Below are positions 56,560 to 64,000 of a stretch of DNA of 64,000 nucleotides, piece by piece (position 1 is the stretch's first letter; every line of letters starts with the position of its first letter). Both the position numbers and the translations under genes were made by a program. The stretch is from the NCBI GenBank assembly GCA_964555935.1, contig CAZKUN010000008.1, forward strand, positions 1 through 64,000, given 5' to 3'. This DNA comes from CAZKUN01 sp964555935 (GTDB lineage: Bacteria > Armatimonadota > Zipacnadia > Zipacnadales > VGFC01). The notes beneath the pieces are model-generated. The model was not told the DNA's origin. It saw only the letters and a list, made by a program, of their open reading frames with translations, and searched no databases.

Positions 56560-58846
56560 GACTGTCCCCCTGGGCGTCGTCATCGCCCGCTGATGTATCG
56601 AGGTACCGCTGAGCGAGTCCCGCCAGCTTACGAATGCGCGGACTGCGCTCATCGCTCACGCGCTCGGCGAGCGCGCGCAGCGACGCCGGAGTCGCTATCT
56701 GCGCGAGCGCCCTCGCCGCCGCCACTCGCAGTTGGTCGTTGCGTTTCTGCCCCATCCAGCTTGGCTTCCGTACTATCTCGGCTAGAGTCGGCGTTGCCCC
56801 ACGGTAGCGCAGACGTCCAAGACCCCGCGCGACAGCAACGTTTAGCGCCTGGGTGCGGTCCAACGGAGAGAATGGGCGAAGCTGCTGAAACAGTTGGTCG
56901 CCCGCGCCAGAATCATCCGCCAGCGCAAGGTAAGCGGCGGCCGCGCAGGCAATGCCCATTTCCGAGTCGCGCAGCGCCTGCGACAACAGATCGATGAACT
57001 CCTCCGGCGACTTCCCGATGCCCTCGATGATCTCCCATCGCAGCGGGTAGAAGCCCTCGTTCAATATCTGGGACAACTCGACGCGCTCCGCGTCGCCGCC
57101 CCGCGCGACCAGCACGCCGATGACATCGCGCGCGACGTCCGTATCGATATCTGTTACGCGCCGGGTGAGACCGACGCCGTCCTGTCTCGCGTAACCGCGG
57201 TTGCTCGCCTCCGTCAGTACCGTGGCAATGAGCATGTTGGTCTCGGGCGTGACCCACTCCTCATCGCCGCCCAGCAACCTCAGCAGGGCCCCGCGCCCCT
57301 CATCATCCGTATACGCGAGCGCGGTCACCAAGGCGGCGCGATCGTCCGCGTCAGCTCCGGCCAAAGCGCCTGCGAGCGCGCTCGACTGCTCCCAGGCTCC
57401 CAACTCGTTGAGCGCCGCGGCGGCATCCGCTTCCGCGACCTCGGGCAGCGGCGATTCCGGACCGATCAGGCCCACCAGCCCAACGGCAACCGACACGACC
57501 GCCGCGGGCCGCTCATCCTCCGATATCTTGGCTAGCGCATCCCGGAGCGACGTGAGTATCGCCGCGTGGCGCCCGCGCGGGTGAGGCAGAGCGAGTAAGT
57601 CGATGCACAGAAGCGCCCGAGGGGCCCACTGGTCAGGCCCGACAGCATCCGCCAGCGCGCTCGCCATGGATGCTCGGCGCTGTTGGCTCTCCGTCAGGGC
57701 CATCTGCTTGAAGCCCGCGCCGCCCTCCGTCGCGTCCTCTCGCAAGCTGCGCATGACCAGGCCCATCGTGTTCTCGAAGACATCCTCCGCCATCCCATCG
57801 TCAACCAGCGACTCGCGAAGCGCCGGTTCGATTTCCTTCAGCCGCTCAGGGTCGCCCGTTATTCGCTCGAGCAGCCGCCGCTGGACCACGGACGCCTCGT
57901 TCGAGACGTCATGGGGCGCTCGACGCACGATCTCTATGATCTCTTCGGTCGAGAGGTGCTTGGCAATGTCGCGGAGCGCCTGGTAGCTCTCGGACGCCGT
58001 ATCGCCCACGGCTCGAAATGCCAGAGCCACCAACTCCGGCTCCATCTCGCGGACGGCGCTCGCGAGTCCTGCGGCCACCCGTTCGGGGCCCACGCCGCTT
58101 GTTTCGGCCCCCACATCGGATAGCCGCTGCAGCGACCGCGCCAAGGCGTCGCCGGCTTCTTCGAGCTTCTCTATCCGCACATCGCCGACCATCACGTGCT
58201 GCGCGCCTTCGGACGCATCATCGGGATCCATGCCGAACGCAGCCAGGACAGCCGCTTGCAGCGCGGCGGCCAGGTCACTGGGGGAATCCAGCATCGCCAG
58301 CGCCTGGGCGCACTGCTCGTCGGACAGTTCGCCTGGGGCTTTCGTGCTCTCGCCGACCAGCTTCATGATGAACGCGCCGTCGTCGGGGAGGTCATCGTCC
58401 TCGGTCGTGCCGGGATCCGTCTTGGCGACGAACCCCGCGTAGTCGATCTGCTTCACCTGCAGGGCCCGCGCCTTCGCGGCTTTCAACCGTTCCTTGAGAG
58501 GCGGCTCATCATCGTCTTCGGACGGCGTCATCATCTCCAGCAAGAGACTGATCTCGCGGGGCGTCATGCCCGGCCGCACGGTCACGCCGGCGATGCCTTG
58601 GTTCCACCACAGTTCCGCAAGGATCCTGAGAGCCCCATCCTCGTCAGGGAGGTCTTCGCCATCCACCCGCAGCACGTCGCGCGCGCAGATGATATCAGCC
58701 TCGGCGCGTTCACCCAGCAATTCGCGCAGCGCCGTCTCCGCCGCTTCGACTGCCTCGGCGTGACTGAGGTGCTCGGGCGGGTAGAGTGCCCTCATGCCGG
58801 CAGCTCGTCTGAGCTGTCGGATGGCTACGCATGGGTTCTCACTCAT
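56549..58846 (-). CDS. HEAT-repeat protein with LYP-type N-terminal domain
   Basis: 765 residues, cytosolic. The N-terminal module (ALYPPEHLSHAEAVEAAE ... GMTPREISLLLEMM) aligns without gaps to that of the HD-GYP protein. The remainder is helical; its C-terminal 220 residues show HEAT repeats (SQALRDSEMGIACAAAAYLAL, AVARGLGRLRYRGATPTLAEIV, AAARALAQIATPASLRALAERVSDERSPRIRKLAGLA, cited in parts). No catalytic motif, so probably a scaffold or partner of the HD-GYP protein, with which it is translationally coupled. Ribosome site weak. The 158 bp upstream (58847-59004) hold no gene that I can see. Confidence 0.8.
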   Translation of the reverse strand: MSENPCVAIRQLRRAAGMRALYPPEHLSHAEAVEAAETALRELLGERAEADIICARDVLRVDGEDLPDEDGALRILAELWWNQGIAGVTVRPGMTPREISLLLEMMTPSEDDDEPPLKERLKAAKARALQVKQIDYAGFVAKTDPGTTEDDDLPDDGAFIMKLVGESTKAPGELSDEQCAQALAMLDSPSDLAAALQAAVLAAFGMDPDDASEGAQHVMVGDVRIEKLEEAGDALARSLQRLSDVGAETSGVGPERVAAGLASAVREMEPELVALAFRAVGDTASESYQALRDIAKHLSTEEIIEIVRRAPHDVSNEASVVQRRLLERITGDPERLKEIEPALRESLVDDGMAEDVFENTMGLVMRSLREDATEGGAGFKQMALTESQQRRASMASALADAVGPDQWAPRALLCIDLLALPHPRGRHAAILTSLRDALAKISEDERPAAVVSVAVGLVGLIGPESPLPEVAEADAAAALNELGAWEQSSALAGALAGADADDRAALVTALAYTDDEGRGALLRLLGGDEEWVTPETNMLIATVLTEASNRGYARQDGVGLTRRVTDIDTDVARDVIGVLVARGGDAERVELSQILNEGFYPLRWEIIEGIGKSPEEFIDLLSQALRDSEMGIACAAAAYLALADDSGAGDQLFQQLRPFSPLDRTQALNVAVARGLGRLRYRGATPTLAEIVRKPSWMGQKRNDQLRVAAARALAQIATPASLRALAERVSDERSPRIRKLAGLAQRYLDTSAGDDDAQGDSHAA

Positions 58847-59004
58847 CAGATTCTACTTACCACAGTGCCTTGAGAATCGCTAGAGGAAATGTAAACAAGG
58901 GGTAACTAAGAGACCTTCGCTGATGACCCAAGCACCGACATCAGCCCCGGATCCGCCCGAATCCAGGTCGGCTGCAATAGCGGCATCTCAACACGCAACC
59001 ACCA

Positions 59005-61440
59005 TCACGGCCTCGCAAGCGCGACAGATCCTGGCTCCACCGTGACCGGCCCGGTCAGGGATGCGCCTGCATCCGCCGCCAGCGTCACAGGCTGCTCGGT
59101 GGGGTTGAACAGAGCCACTACGAGCTTGCCGGATACCTCGCAGGTGAGCCCCCACACGCCCTCGGCTTCCACCCGCCGCACGTTCACAGGGGGAGCCGCG
59201 CCATCCGGGAAGACCGTCACCACGTACCGCACCGGATCGCCGGGCTCCGCCTCGAAGCTCTCGCCGCCGGTCCGCAGCGAGATGGCGTGATTCGGCGTCG
59301 TCTTCTTCGCGTATCCCGGTCGCGCCGGACCAGCCGAGATATCAGCGAAGTTGTGCTCATCGATCCGCGCGCGCATCCGGCCACACGTGTACAGACCGAG
59401 GTCACCGTCATGCGTAACGGCTCGAGTCGGGCCAAGACGGATCTCCCCGCCGAGATACGGCACGGTCTGCGCTTCCTCCGCCTCAAGCTCAACCAACCCC
59501 ACGAGCCCGACAGGGGTCAGCAACCATACTTGCGTCGCAATCCATGGAGTCGGCTCAACCACGCGGTCGGGGATGCTGTTGATGTAGGGCTTCCGCGGCG
59601 AGTAGCGAGCGCCGAGCGCCGCCACGTCGCCGTCGATCACCGTATCGGTGATGTCATCGAGTCCCGACAGGTACAGGTGCGTCCGGTCGCGCGCGCCTTC
59701 GCCTCCCAGCGCGACCTCGATGTTCGCCGCCAATAGCGCGCTGTCCAGCGGCTGAGGCGTGATGGGGTCGGTCAGCATCGCGCCGACGAATGTGTCTCGC
59801 CCCCCGCCGCCAGGCACCCCAGCGAAGTACCAGTTCCCAAACCGACCGCGCGGGCCCCGGATGTCGGGGTCGTGCCGGACGTAGCCGTCGTCCAGTTCGC
59901 GCGATCCCACATCCCCTCGGTAGAACATCCCCGCATACACCGCCTTGTAGTCGCTACCCGGACCTCGCCGCTCCAGCAACCGATCCGCCAGCCACTTGTT
60001 CCGCGCGTCACCGGTGAGCCCAGCGATGATCTCCGGCCCGCACGGCGCGCCATCGGACCAGTAGTGCTTCCACCAGGCGTCCGTGTAATACTCCGGCACC
60101 GCCTCGTTGGAGGACGCCGACGGGTAGTAGCCCACCGTCCCCTCAAGCAAGCTCCGCGCTCTCTCGTCGCCGGTCAGCTTCAGGTACCGCGCGATCCACA
60201 CCACGTTGAGGTCGTGATAACAGGGGATCTCCGTCTCGGGCCCGATGTAGTTCAGCCCCCCGCCCGGGAGCAGGTGCGCCTCCAACGCGGCGAGCGTCTC
60301 GTTCATGCTGTCGCGGTAGCGATCCTCACCCCAGAACTCCGTCGCGAGCGCCATCTCGTACAGGTGAAACACGTCCTGGTTCGGGTACATGCCCGCGCCC
60401 GTGCTCCACGCGTGGCCCGACTTCAGCCCCCAGTGCTCGTGCTGGAAGTCCACGAGCGCGCGCAGATTGGGCTCCCATTCCGCCCACTTCGCCTCACCGA
60501 CGGGCAGTTGCCGCAGCCACCAGATCGAGTCCATCAGCGGACCAAGCGCAAACCGATCGCTGTTCGGATCGCCTGAATCCCACTTCCGCGAGTAGAACCA
60601 CGAGCCGTCCTTCTGCTGCTCCAGGCAATAGCTCACCAGCGCCGACGCGTGTTCGACCAGCAACCCATCACCCTTGCGCGGCGAATCATCTGACGCCGCC
60701 CCCCAAGCCGCCACCAGAGCGCGCGATGCCAGTCCCCCGAACGACCACGCAGAGCTCACCTCATCCGGCAAGCCCGGATCAGCCTTCATCTTCGCCAGGT
60801 ACTCCAGCGCGCTGAGGAAGTACGGATTCCCACTGGCTTTCAGCGCGGCGATCCGCTCCTTCCGCTCGCGAGCCAGCCATGTGTCCAGGTCTGTCTCCTC
60901 GAGGTCCTCCGGCGAATGAAGCGCGAGGTCATCGAAGACAATCGTCAGCCCCTCGGGCACGTCATCCTGACCATACCCCTGCGCGCGGAAGCCGATCGCC
61001 TTGATCGCATGCCACCCTATCGGCTCATACGCCTCCCGGCAGTCGGCCAGCTTGATCCGATGCTCCTTCCACCCTTCCCAGTCAAGCTGCCAGTCGATGA
61101 TGTAGTAGCCGCCCTCGGCTGGGAACACGAGCGGGATCTTGAAGTCCACCGGCTCATCCAGATGCGCCCAAAAGACGAACTCGTCGAACTTCGACCAGTC
61201 CTTGACGTACGGAACCGAATCGAGGGTCGGCTTCTCCCCGACATCCCATTTCAGCGCGCCGGTTCCGCCGTGGACGGGATCAGACGCCAGGTCCGTCCCA
61301 TTCCACGGGCCAAACCGCCCCTCAAAGCCGTCGATGGCCAGCAGCGTGTCCGCCGAGGCCGTCCCTGCGATTGATGCCGCGAAGAGCAGCGCCCACGTTG
61401 CGGACGGAAGGGCGATCCGTACGTTGATGGGTCGTATCAT
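59005..61440 (-). CDS. Secreted CBM-toroid-sandwich glycan-processing protein
   Basis: 811 residues from ATG 61440, giving signal peptide MIRPINVRIALPSATWALLFAASIAGTASA. Residues 30-180 are a CBM11-like sandwich (FDEFVFWAHLDEPVDFKIP, WQLDWEGWKEHRIKL). The middle (210-540) is a tryptophan-rich helical toroid (VSYCLEQQKDGSWFYSRKW, YYTDAWWKHYWSDGAPCGPE). The last 250 residues are beta-rich and end in an Ig/GH-C-type sandwich (VVALFNPTEQPVTLAADAG). This three-part plan recalls polysaccharide lyases or GH88/105-like proteins, but no family motif is decisive. It is divergent from the 61602 module. Confidence 0.7.
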   Translation of the reverse strand: MIRPINVRIALPSATWALLFAASIAGTASADTLLAIDGFEGRFGPWNGTDLASDPVHGGTGALKWDVGEKPTLDSVPYVKDWSKFDEFVFWAHLDEPVDFKIPLVFPAEGGYYIIDWQLDWEGWKEHRIKLADCREAYEPIGWHAIKAIGFRAQGYGQDDVPEGLTIVFDDLALHSPEDLEETDLDTWLARERKERIAALKASGNPYFLSALEYLAKMKADPGLPDEVSSAWSFGGLASRALVAAWGAASDDSPRKGDGLLVEHASALVSYCLEQQKDGSWFYSRKWDSGDPNSDRFALGPLMDSIWWLRQLPVGEAKWAEWEPNLRALVDFQHEHWGLKSGHAWSTGAGMYPNQDVFHLYEMALATEFWGEDRYRDSMNETLAALEAHLLPGGGLNYIGPETEIPCYHDLNVVWIARYLKLTGDERARSLLEGTVGYYPSASSNEAVPEYYTDAWWKHYWSDGAPCGPEIIAGLTGDARNKWLADRLLERRGPGSDYKAVYAGMFYRGDVGSRELDDGYVRHDPDIRGPRGRFGNWYFAGVPGGGGRDTFVGAMLTDPITPQPLDSALLAANIEVALGGEGARDRTHLYLSGLDDITDTVIDGDVAALGARYSPRKPYINSIPDRVVEPTPWIATQVWLLTPVGLVGLVELEAEEAQTVPYLGGEIRLGPTRAVTHDGDLGLYTCGRMRARIDEHNFADISAGPARPGYAKKTTPNHAISLRTGGESFEAEPGDPVRYVVTVFPDGAAPPVNVRRVEAEGVWGLTCEVSGKLVVALFNPTEQPVTLAADAGASLTGPVTVEPGSVALARP

Positions 61441-61601
61441 GGTGACACTCGGTTCGCGAGTTGGGTAGAAGGCCCCTGCCCAAGGAATTGGCGAAACGCC
61501 GACGGCGACAGACACACATAGTACCGATGCTTGCCTACCATAGACGGTTCCCTGTGACGAGGAGAGAATGGTGCGCTCACGTGAATGAGTCTCTATGAGG
61601 G

Positions 61602-62174
61602 GTGGTGCTGCTCACGTCCTCCGCGAATCCGATTCACCTCGCAGACCTTGGCGATCACCACATGGGTCTCACAGAGCCTGTCGCCGGTGCCTTGCACGAA
61701 GCAGCGTCCGTCTGCCTGGATCGTCATCATGATCCTCCAGTGACCATCCAGGTTGATGCGGACGGCGAGTCCTCTGCGATGACCGTTGCTTGGACTCCAC
61801 CAGATGAACGCGTGCTCCGCTGCCACGCCAACGAGATCGATGCAACAGAGGATGGTGCTTGCGCGGTCAGCATGGCGTGTGTCGAGCGGACCTTGGCACT
61901 CGTGGTCATCGGGCGTACCCACCACGCAACGGGTGCCGACTGGTACGTAGGTCCGAAGGGAACCGAGGTTGACGAGACGGGGTTGCCAAACCTGGACGAT
62001 CCGTCCGTACTGGGTCTTGAGGTGTCGGGCGTCGATCGGGGTTCCATCGGAGGTCGTCTGAAGGACAAGAAGAAACAGATCCTGAAGGCCGATTACTTCC
62101 CAGCTGGTATCGCTGCGGTTGTGGGGTTTGAGCGTGCCATTGTTGGTATCGCGAGGGTCAGCGCTGAAGGATAG
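61602..62174 (+). CDS. Uncharacterised small protein of two-gene module
   Basis: 190 residues from GTG 61602; a ribosome site is not obvious because the G-rich stretch abuts the start. No signal or membrane segment. The sequence is coherent (PVAGALHEAASVCLDRHHDPPV, RTHHATGADWYVGPKG, LEVSGVDRGSIGGRLKDKKKQILKADYFPAGIAAVVGFERAIVGIA) and suggests a compact alpha/beta protein. I recall similar small proteins paired with TPR-containing partners in unrelated bacteria but know of no function; this is from memory and not checked. Its stop lies 4 bp before the next gene, so the two are an operon. Confidence 0.7.
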   Translation: MVLLTSSANPIHLADLGDHHMGLTEPVAGALHEAASVCLDRHHDPPVTIQVDADGESSAMTVAWTPPDERVLRCHANEIDATEDGACAVSMACVERTLALVVIGRTHHATGADWYVGPKGTEVDETGLPNLDDPSVLGLEVSGVDRGSIGGRLKDKKKQILKADYFPAGIAAVVGFERAIVGIARVSAEG

Positions 62175-62178
62175 ACCG

Positions 62179-63315
62179 ATGTCAGATTACGACCAATCAC
62201 AGGACCTGGCGACGAGGGCGGATACCGCTCTCGCCGCTGGCGACATCGCCACGGCGCGCCAACTCCACCGGGATGCCGGGGAGATCCAGGCTCGGTTGGT
62301 CGCCGCGCTGCCGCCGGATCGCGTTCGTACTCGATCCGCATTTGGTCTCAGCGCCGCATCATTGCTGTACCGCGGACAGGCCCTAGACGAGGCGGAGCGC
62401 CTTGTACACCAACTCCTCGCAGGCGGCGTAGCTGACGACGGATGTCATGGGCGACTGCGTGCCCTGCTCTGTCGGATCTGGAACGAACGGAGACTGTCCG
62501 AGATCGACGTGCGTGAGGAGTCGGGAGCTTCTCTCTCGGTTACCCTCCAAGGGGGGCGGGTGTTGTACGGACGTGCCCCCATCGGTGTCGTGGACATGGT
62601 TACACGCCTGACTACAAACTACATTCGAAGAATGGCTGCCTGGCGAAACGGTCGGGCCTACAGGCGGAGGGAGACGGGCACCGGAGATGACCTGATAGAG
62701 GGCTATCGGGCCCACGCGTTCGAACCCGTCGCCAGCAGCTACAGGGTGGAGTTCCACCTGGCGCGCCACCAACTCGCGCTGGACCTCGGCCCGGCATTTT
62801 CGGGCCAGGCCACGCCGACGGACATCATCGACGGCTGCATGACGCTGGCTCGGCTCGTGCGAACGTCCCGACAGGATGAAGTGCGCGAGTACATTCAGGA
62901 CCCCAAGTACCGCGGTGCTTTGGTCAGGCTAGTCCACGCTCTTGTGCCGGACGGCCACGACATAGGTGAGGTTGAGTTGCGCCGCCCCGAGGAGGAGAAG
63001 GAGCGCGCCGTCCGCCTGAGCCACGCCATGCGGCGTCCCGTTGGGAGCCTCTTGAGGGCAATCGCCCCGCCGCCGCGTTCAGACGTGGGCACCCGAGCGG
63101 AGACGCTCGAAGGTACACTCCGTGCCATCGATCTGGATGACGGCCAGCTGCGCCTAGTGTGGCCAGGCGGCGAGCGGCTGATTGAGATCCAGGACGAACT
63201 GCACGACGTGATCGGCCCCATGCTCAACCGGGACGTCCGCGTCGAAGCGCATCTTCCCCCGCCCCGGACGAAGATATGGATCGCGAGTGACGTACAACTG
63301 TTGCACCGAGACTAG
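62179..63315 (+). CDS. Uncharacterised TPR plus Sm/OB-like protein of two-gene module
   Basis: 378 residues from ATG 62179. Residues 5-85 contain TPR-like helix pairs (DLATRADTALAAGDIATARQLHRDAGEI, RSAFGLSAASLLYRGQALDEAERLVHQLL). The middle has a beta-rich segment (LSVTLQGGRVLYGRAPIGVVDMVTRLTTNYIRRMAAWR) and RLVRTSRQDEVREYIQDPKYRGALVRLVHALVP. The last 75 residues form a small beta-barrel-like unit (LEGTLRAIDLDDGQLRLVWPGGERLIEIQ). No enzyme motif and no export signal. With the 61602 protein it forms a compact module unrelated to the glycan genes around it. Function unknown. 27 bp separate it from the convergent gene. Confidence 0.75.
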   Translation: MSDYDQSQDLATRADTALAAGDIATARQLHRDAGEIQARLVAALPPDRVRTRSAFGLSAASLLYRGQALDEAERLVHQLLAGGVADDGCHGRLRALLCRIWNERRLSEIDVREESGASLSVTLQGGRVLYGRAPIGVVDMVTRLTTNYIRRMAAWRNGRAYRRRETGTGDDLIEGYRAHAFEPVASSYRVEFHLARHQLALDLGPAFSGQATPTDIIDGCMTLARLVRTSRQDEVREYIQDPKYRGALVRLVHALVPDGHDIGEVELRRPEEEKERAVRLSHAMRRPVGSLLRAIAPPPRSDVGTRAETLEGTLRAIDLDDGQLRLVWPGGERLIEIQDELHDVIGPMLNRDVRVEAHLPPPRTKIWIASDVQLLHRD

Positions 63316-63342
63316 AACCCCGTTGGGCGACCCGCTCTCATG

Positions 63343-64000
63343 TCAATCCCCCATCAGCGTGACCTGCCCGAAGCGGGCGCGGTCCTTCTCGCCGGCGATG
63401 CCCGCGTGCCAGCCGTAGTAGGCGCGGTTGGCCGTGTCCTTCTCGTTGACGCAGAGCCCAAAGCCAAACGTCGTGCCCGCCACCGGCGCTATGGGCGGTA
63501 TCATTCGCCACGGGATCGCCGCCTCGTAGATCGTCTCTGAATCGCTCCGCGTGATCTCGTAGGGGAAGTCGATCGGCCCCGTCGGTTGGGGGGCAACCGC
63601 CCGCCACGCCCACGTCTGCGGGCCATCATCTGTCAGCGCGAGACCCCACTCGTAGTACGCGCTGCTCGGGGTATACGGGTCCGGCGCGAAGCCAAACTGC
63701 AGCCCGTCGCCGTCCCAGAGCGCCCCCTCGCCCTGATCGTTCGTATGGATGTCGTCGCGCACCCGAACGGCCATGTACAGATTCTCGTCATCCCACGTCA
63801 GTGCCGCCGTGGCGGAGAGGTCGTCCGGGTCGCTCGGCGCGCCATCTGTTGCGTGATGCGTCTCCCCGGTATCCGGGCCGACCTCGATTGGGAATGTCCC
63901 CGGCCAATCGTCGAGCGCCCCATCGATCGTTGGCGCCGTGTCCATGCGGCGCGCCGGTGTGAACACGAGCGTTCGCATCAGCCGATCCGCGGCGCCCTTG
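63343..64000 (-). CDS. CBM9/DOMON-like C-terminal domain, 5' end outside window
   Basis: The frame is open to the window edge (KGAADRL precedes the first internal ATG at 63978), so this is probably the C-terminal domain of a larger protein rather than a 211-residue gene. A CBM9-type beta sandwich is plain: APTIDGALDDWPGTFPIEVG, LTWDDENLYMAVRVRDD, ALWDGDGLQFGFAPDP, IYEAAIPWRMIPP and the closing ARFGQVTLMGD. It binds carbohydrate ends in related enzymes. A similar domain opens the 16622 lipoprotein. Stop TGA at 63343. Confidence 0.8.
   Translation of the reverse strand, partial: KGAADRLMRTLVFTPARRMDTAPTIDGALDDWPGTFPIEVGPDTGETHHATDGAPSDPDDLSATAALTWDDENLYMAVRVRDDIHTNDQGEGALWDGDGLQFGFAPDPYTPSSAYYEWGLALTDDGPQTWAWRAVAPQPTGPIDFPYEITRSDSETIYEAAIPWRMIPPIAPVAGTTFGFGLCVNEKDTANRAYYGWHAGIAGEKDRARFGQVTLMGD

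Noticed and set aside
1..64000. tRNA, rRNA, CRISPR array or integrated phage
   Set aside because: No cloverleaf with CCA-type end, no regularly spaced repeats, and no phage structural or integrase genes were seen by eye; weak tRNA signals could still be missed without a covariance search.

Overview
The window is a high-G+C bacterial chromosome fragment, most likely a scaffold from a metagenome-assembled genome. It has two 10-N scaffold gaps (37258-37267, 44120-44129), a poly-G stretch that looks like an assembly artefact (38752-38930), and several single-base frameshifts in G/C runs. The gene content is typical of saprophytic soil or aquatic bacteria of the Planctomycetota / Hydrogenedentota / Armatimonadota / Latescibacterota type: formylglycine sulfatases, many very large secreted glycoside hydrolase and lyase-like proteins, 3-keto-disaccharide hydrolase, TolB/WD40 propellers, DUF3604-like PHP proteins and medium-chain dehydrogenases. 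The phylum is inferred from this style of gene content only; no rRNA or ribosomal gene is present. I found no tRNA, rRNA, CRISPR array, prophage or intact transposase.

Layout. 1-9557 (minus): TolB-type lipoprotein (frameshifted, cut by the window edge), amidohydrolase, xylose-isomerase-like TIM barrel, S9 peptidase, a membrane coiled-coil protein next to a VWA lipoprotein, and a BNR sialidase-like protein carrying two frameshifts. 9705-16622: a convergent pair of giant secreted carbohydrate-active proteins. 16753-22159: PIG-L deacetylase, a sulfatase with an apparent ATC start codon, a WD40-papain fusion, a terpene-cyclase-like toroid protein and an alcohol dehydrogenase. 22261-23076: tandem universal stress protein. 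23164-34129: a plus-strand run (heparinase-like, propeller+PHP, DUF4838-type, dienelactone-hydrolase-like, small membrane protein). 34107-41374: two MDR dehydrogenases, a GH2 enzyme broken by a gap and by the poly-G artefact, and a GH20/GH84-like hexosaminidase. 41486-46899: second PHP protein, a metallo-deacylase fused to a glutamine-amidotransferase-like domain, 3-keto-disaccharide hydrolase and Glu/Leu/Phe/Val dehydrogenase. 46900-50785: a decayed fragment, two paralogous propeller proteins and a 495-bp intergenic region with a strong stem structure. 50786-55111: toroid protein, GH99-like protein and Tat-exported sulfatase. 55108-58846: HD-GYP and HEAT-repeat proteins that share an N-terminal domain. 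59005-64000: another toroid glycan protein, an uncharacterised two-gene module (61602-63315) and a CBM9-like domain cut by the window edge.

How the genes fit together. The secreted sulfatases, lyase-like toroids, GH2, GH20/84, sialidase-like, DUF4838 and 3-keto-disaccharide hydrolase proteins form a loose glycan-scavenging repertoire aimed at sulfated or amino-sugar-rich polymers. No SusC/SusD pair is present, so this is not a Bacteroidetes-type PUL. The cytosolic MDR dehydrogenases, TIM-barrel isomerase and amidohydrolase could oxidise the released sugars. The regulatory or signalling component is the HD-GYP/HEAT pair.

Notable features: two perfect inverted-repeat elements in tail-to-tail gaps that share the core TAGGGACAG; three convergent gene pairs whose stop codons overlap in the palindrome CTAG; the ATC-start sulfatase; the shared HD-GYP/HEAT domain; and the unknown 61602-63315 module.
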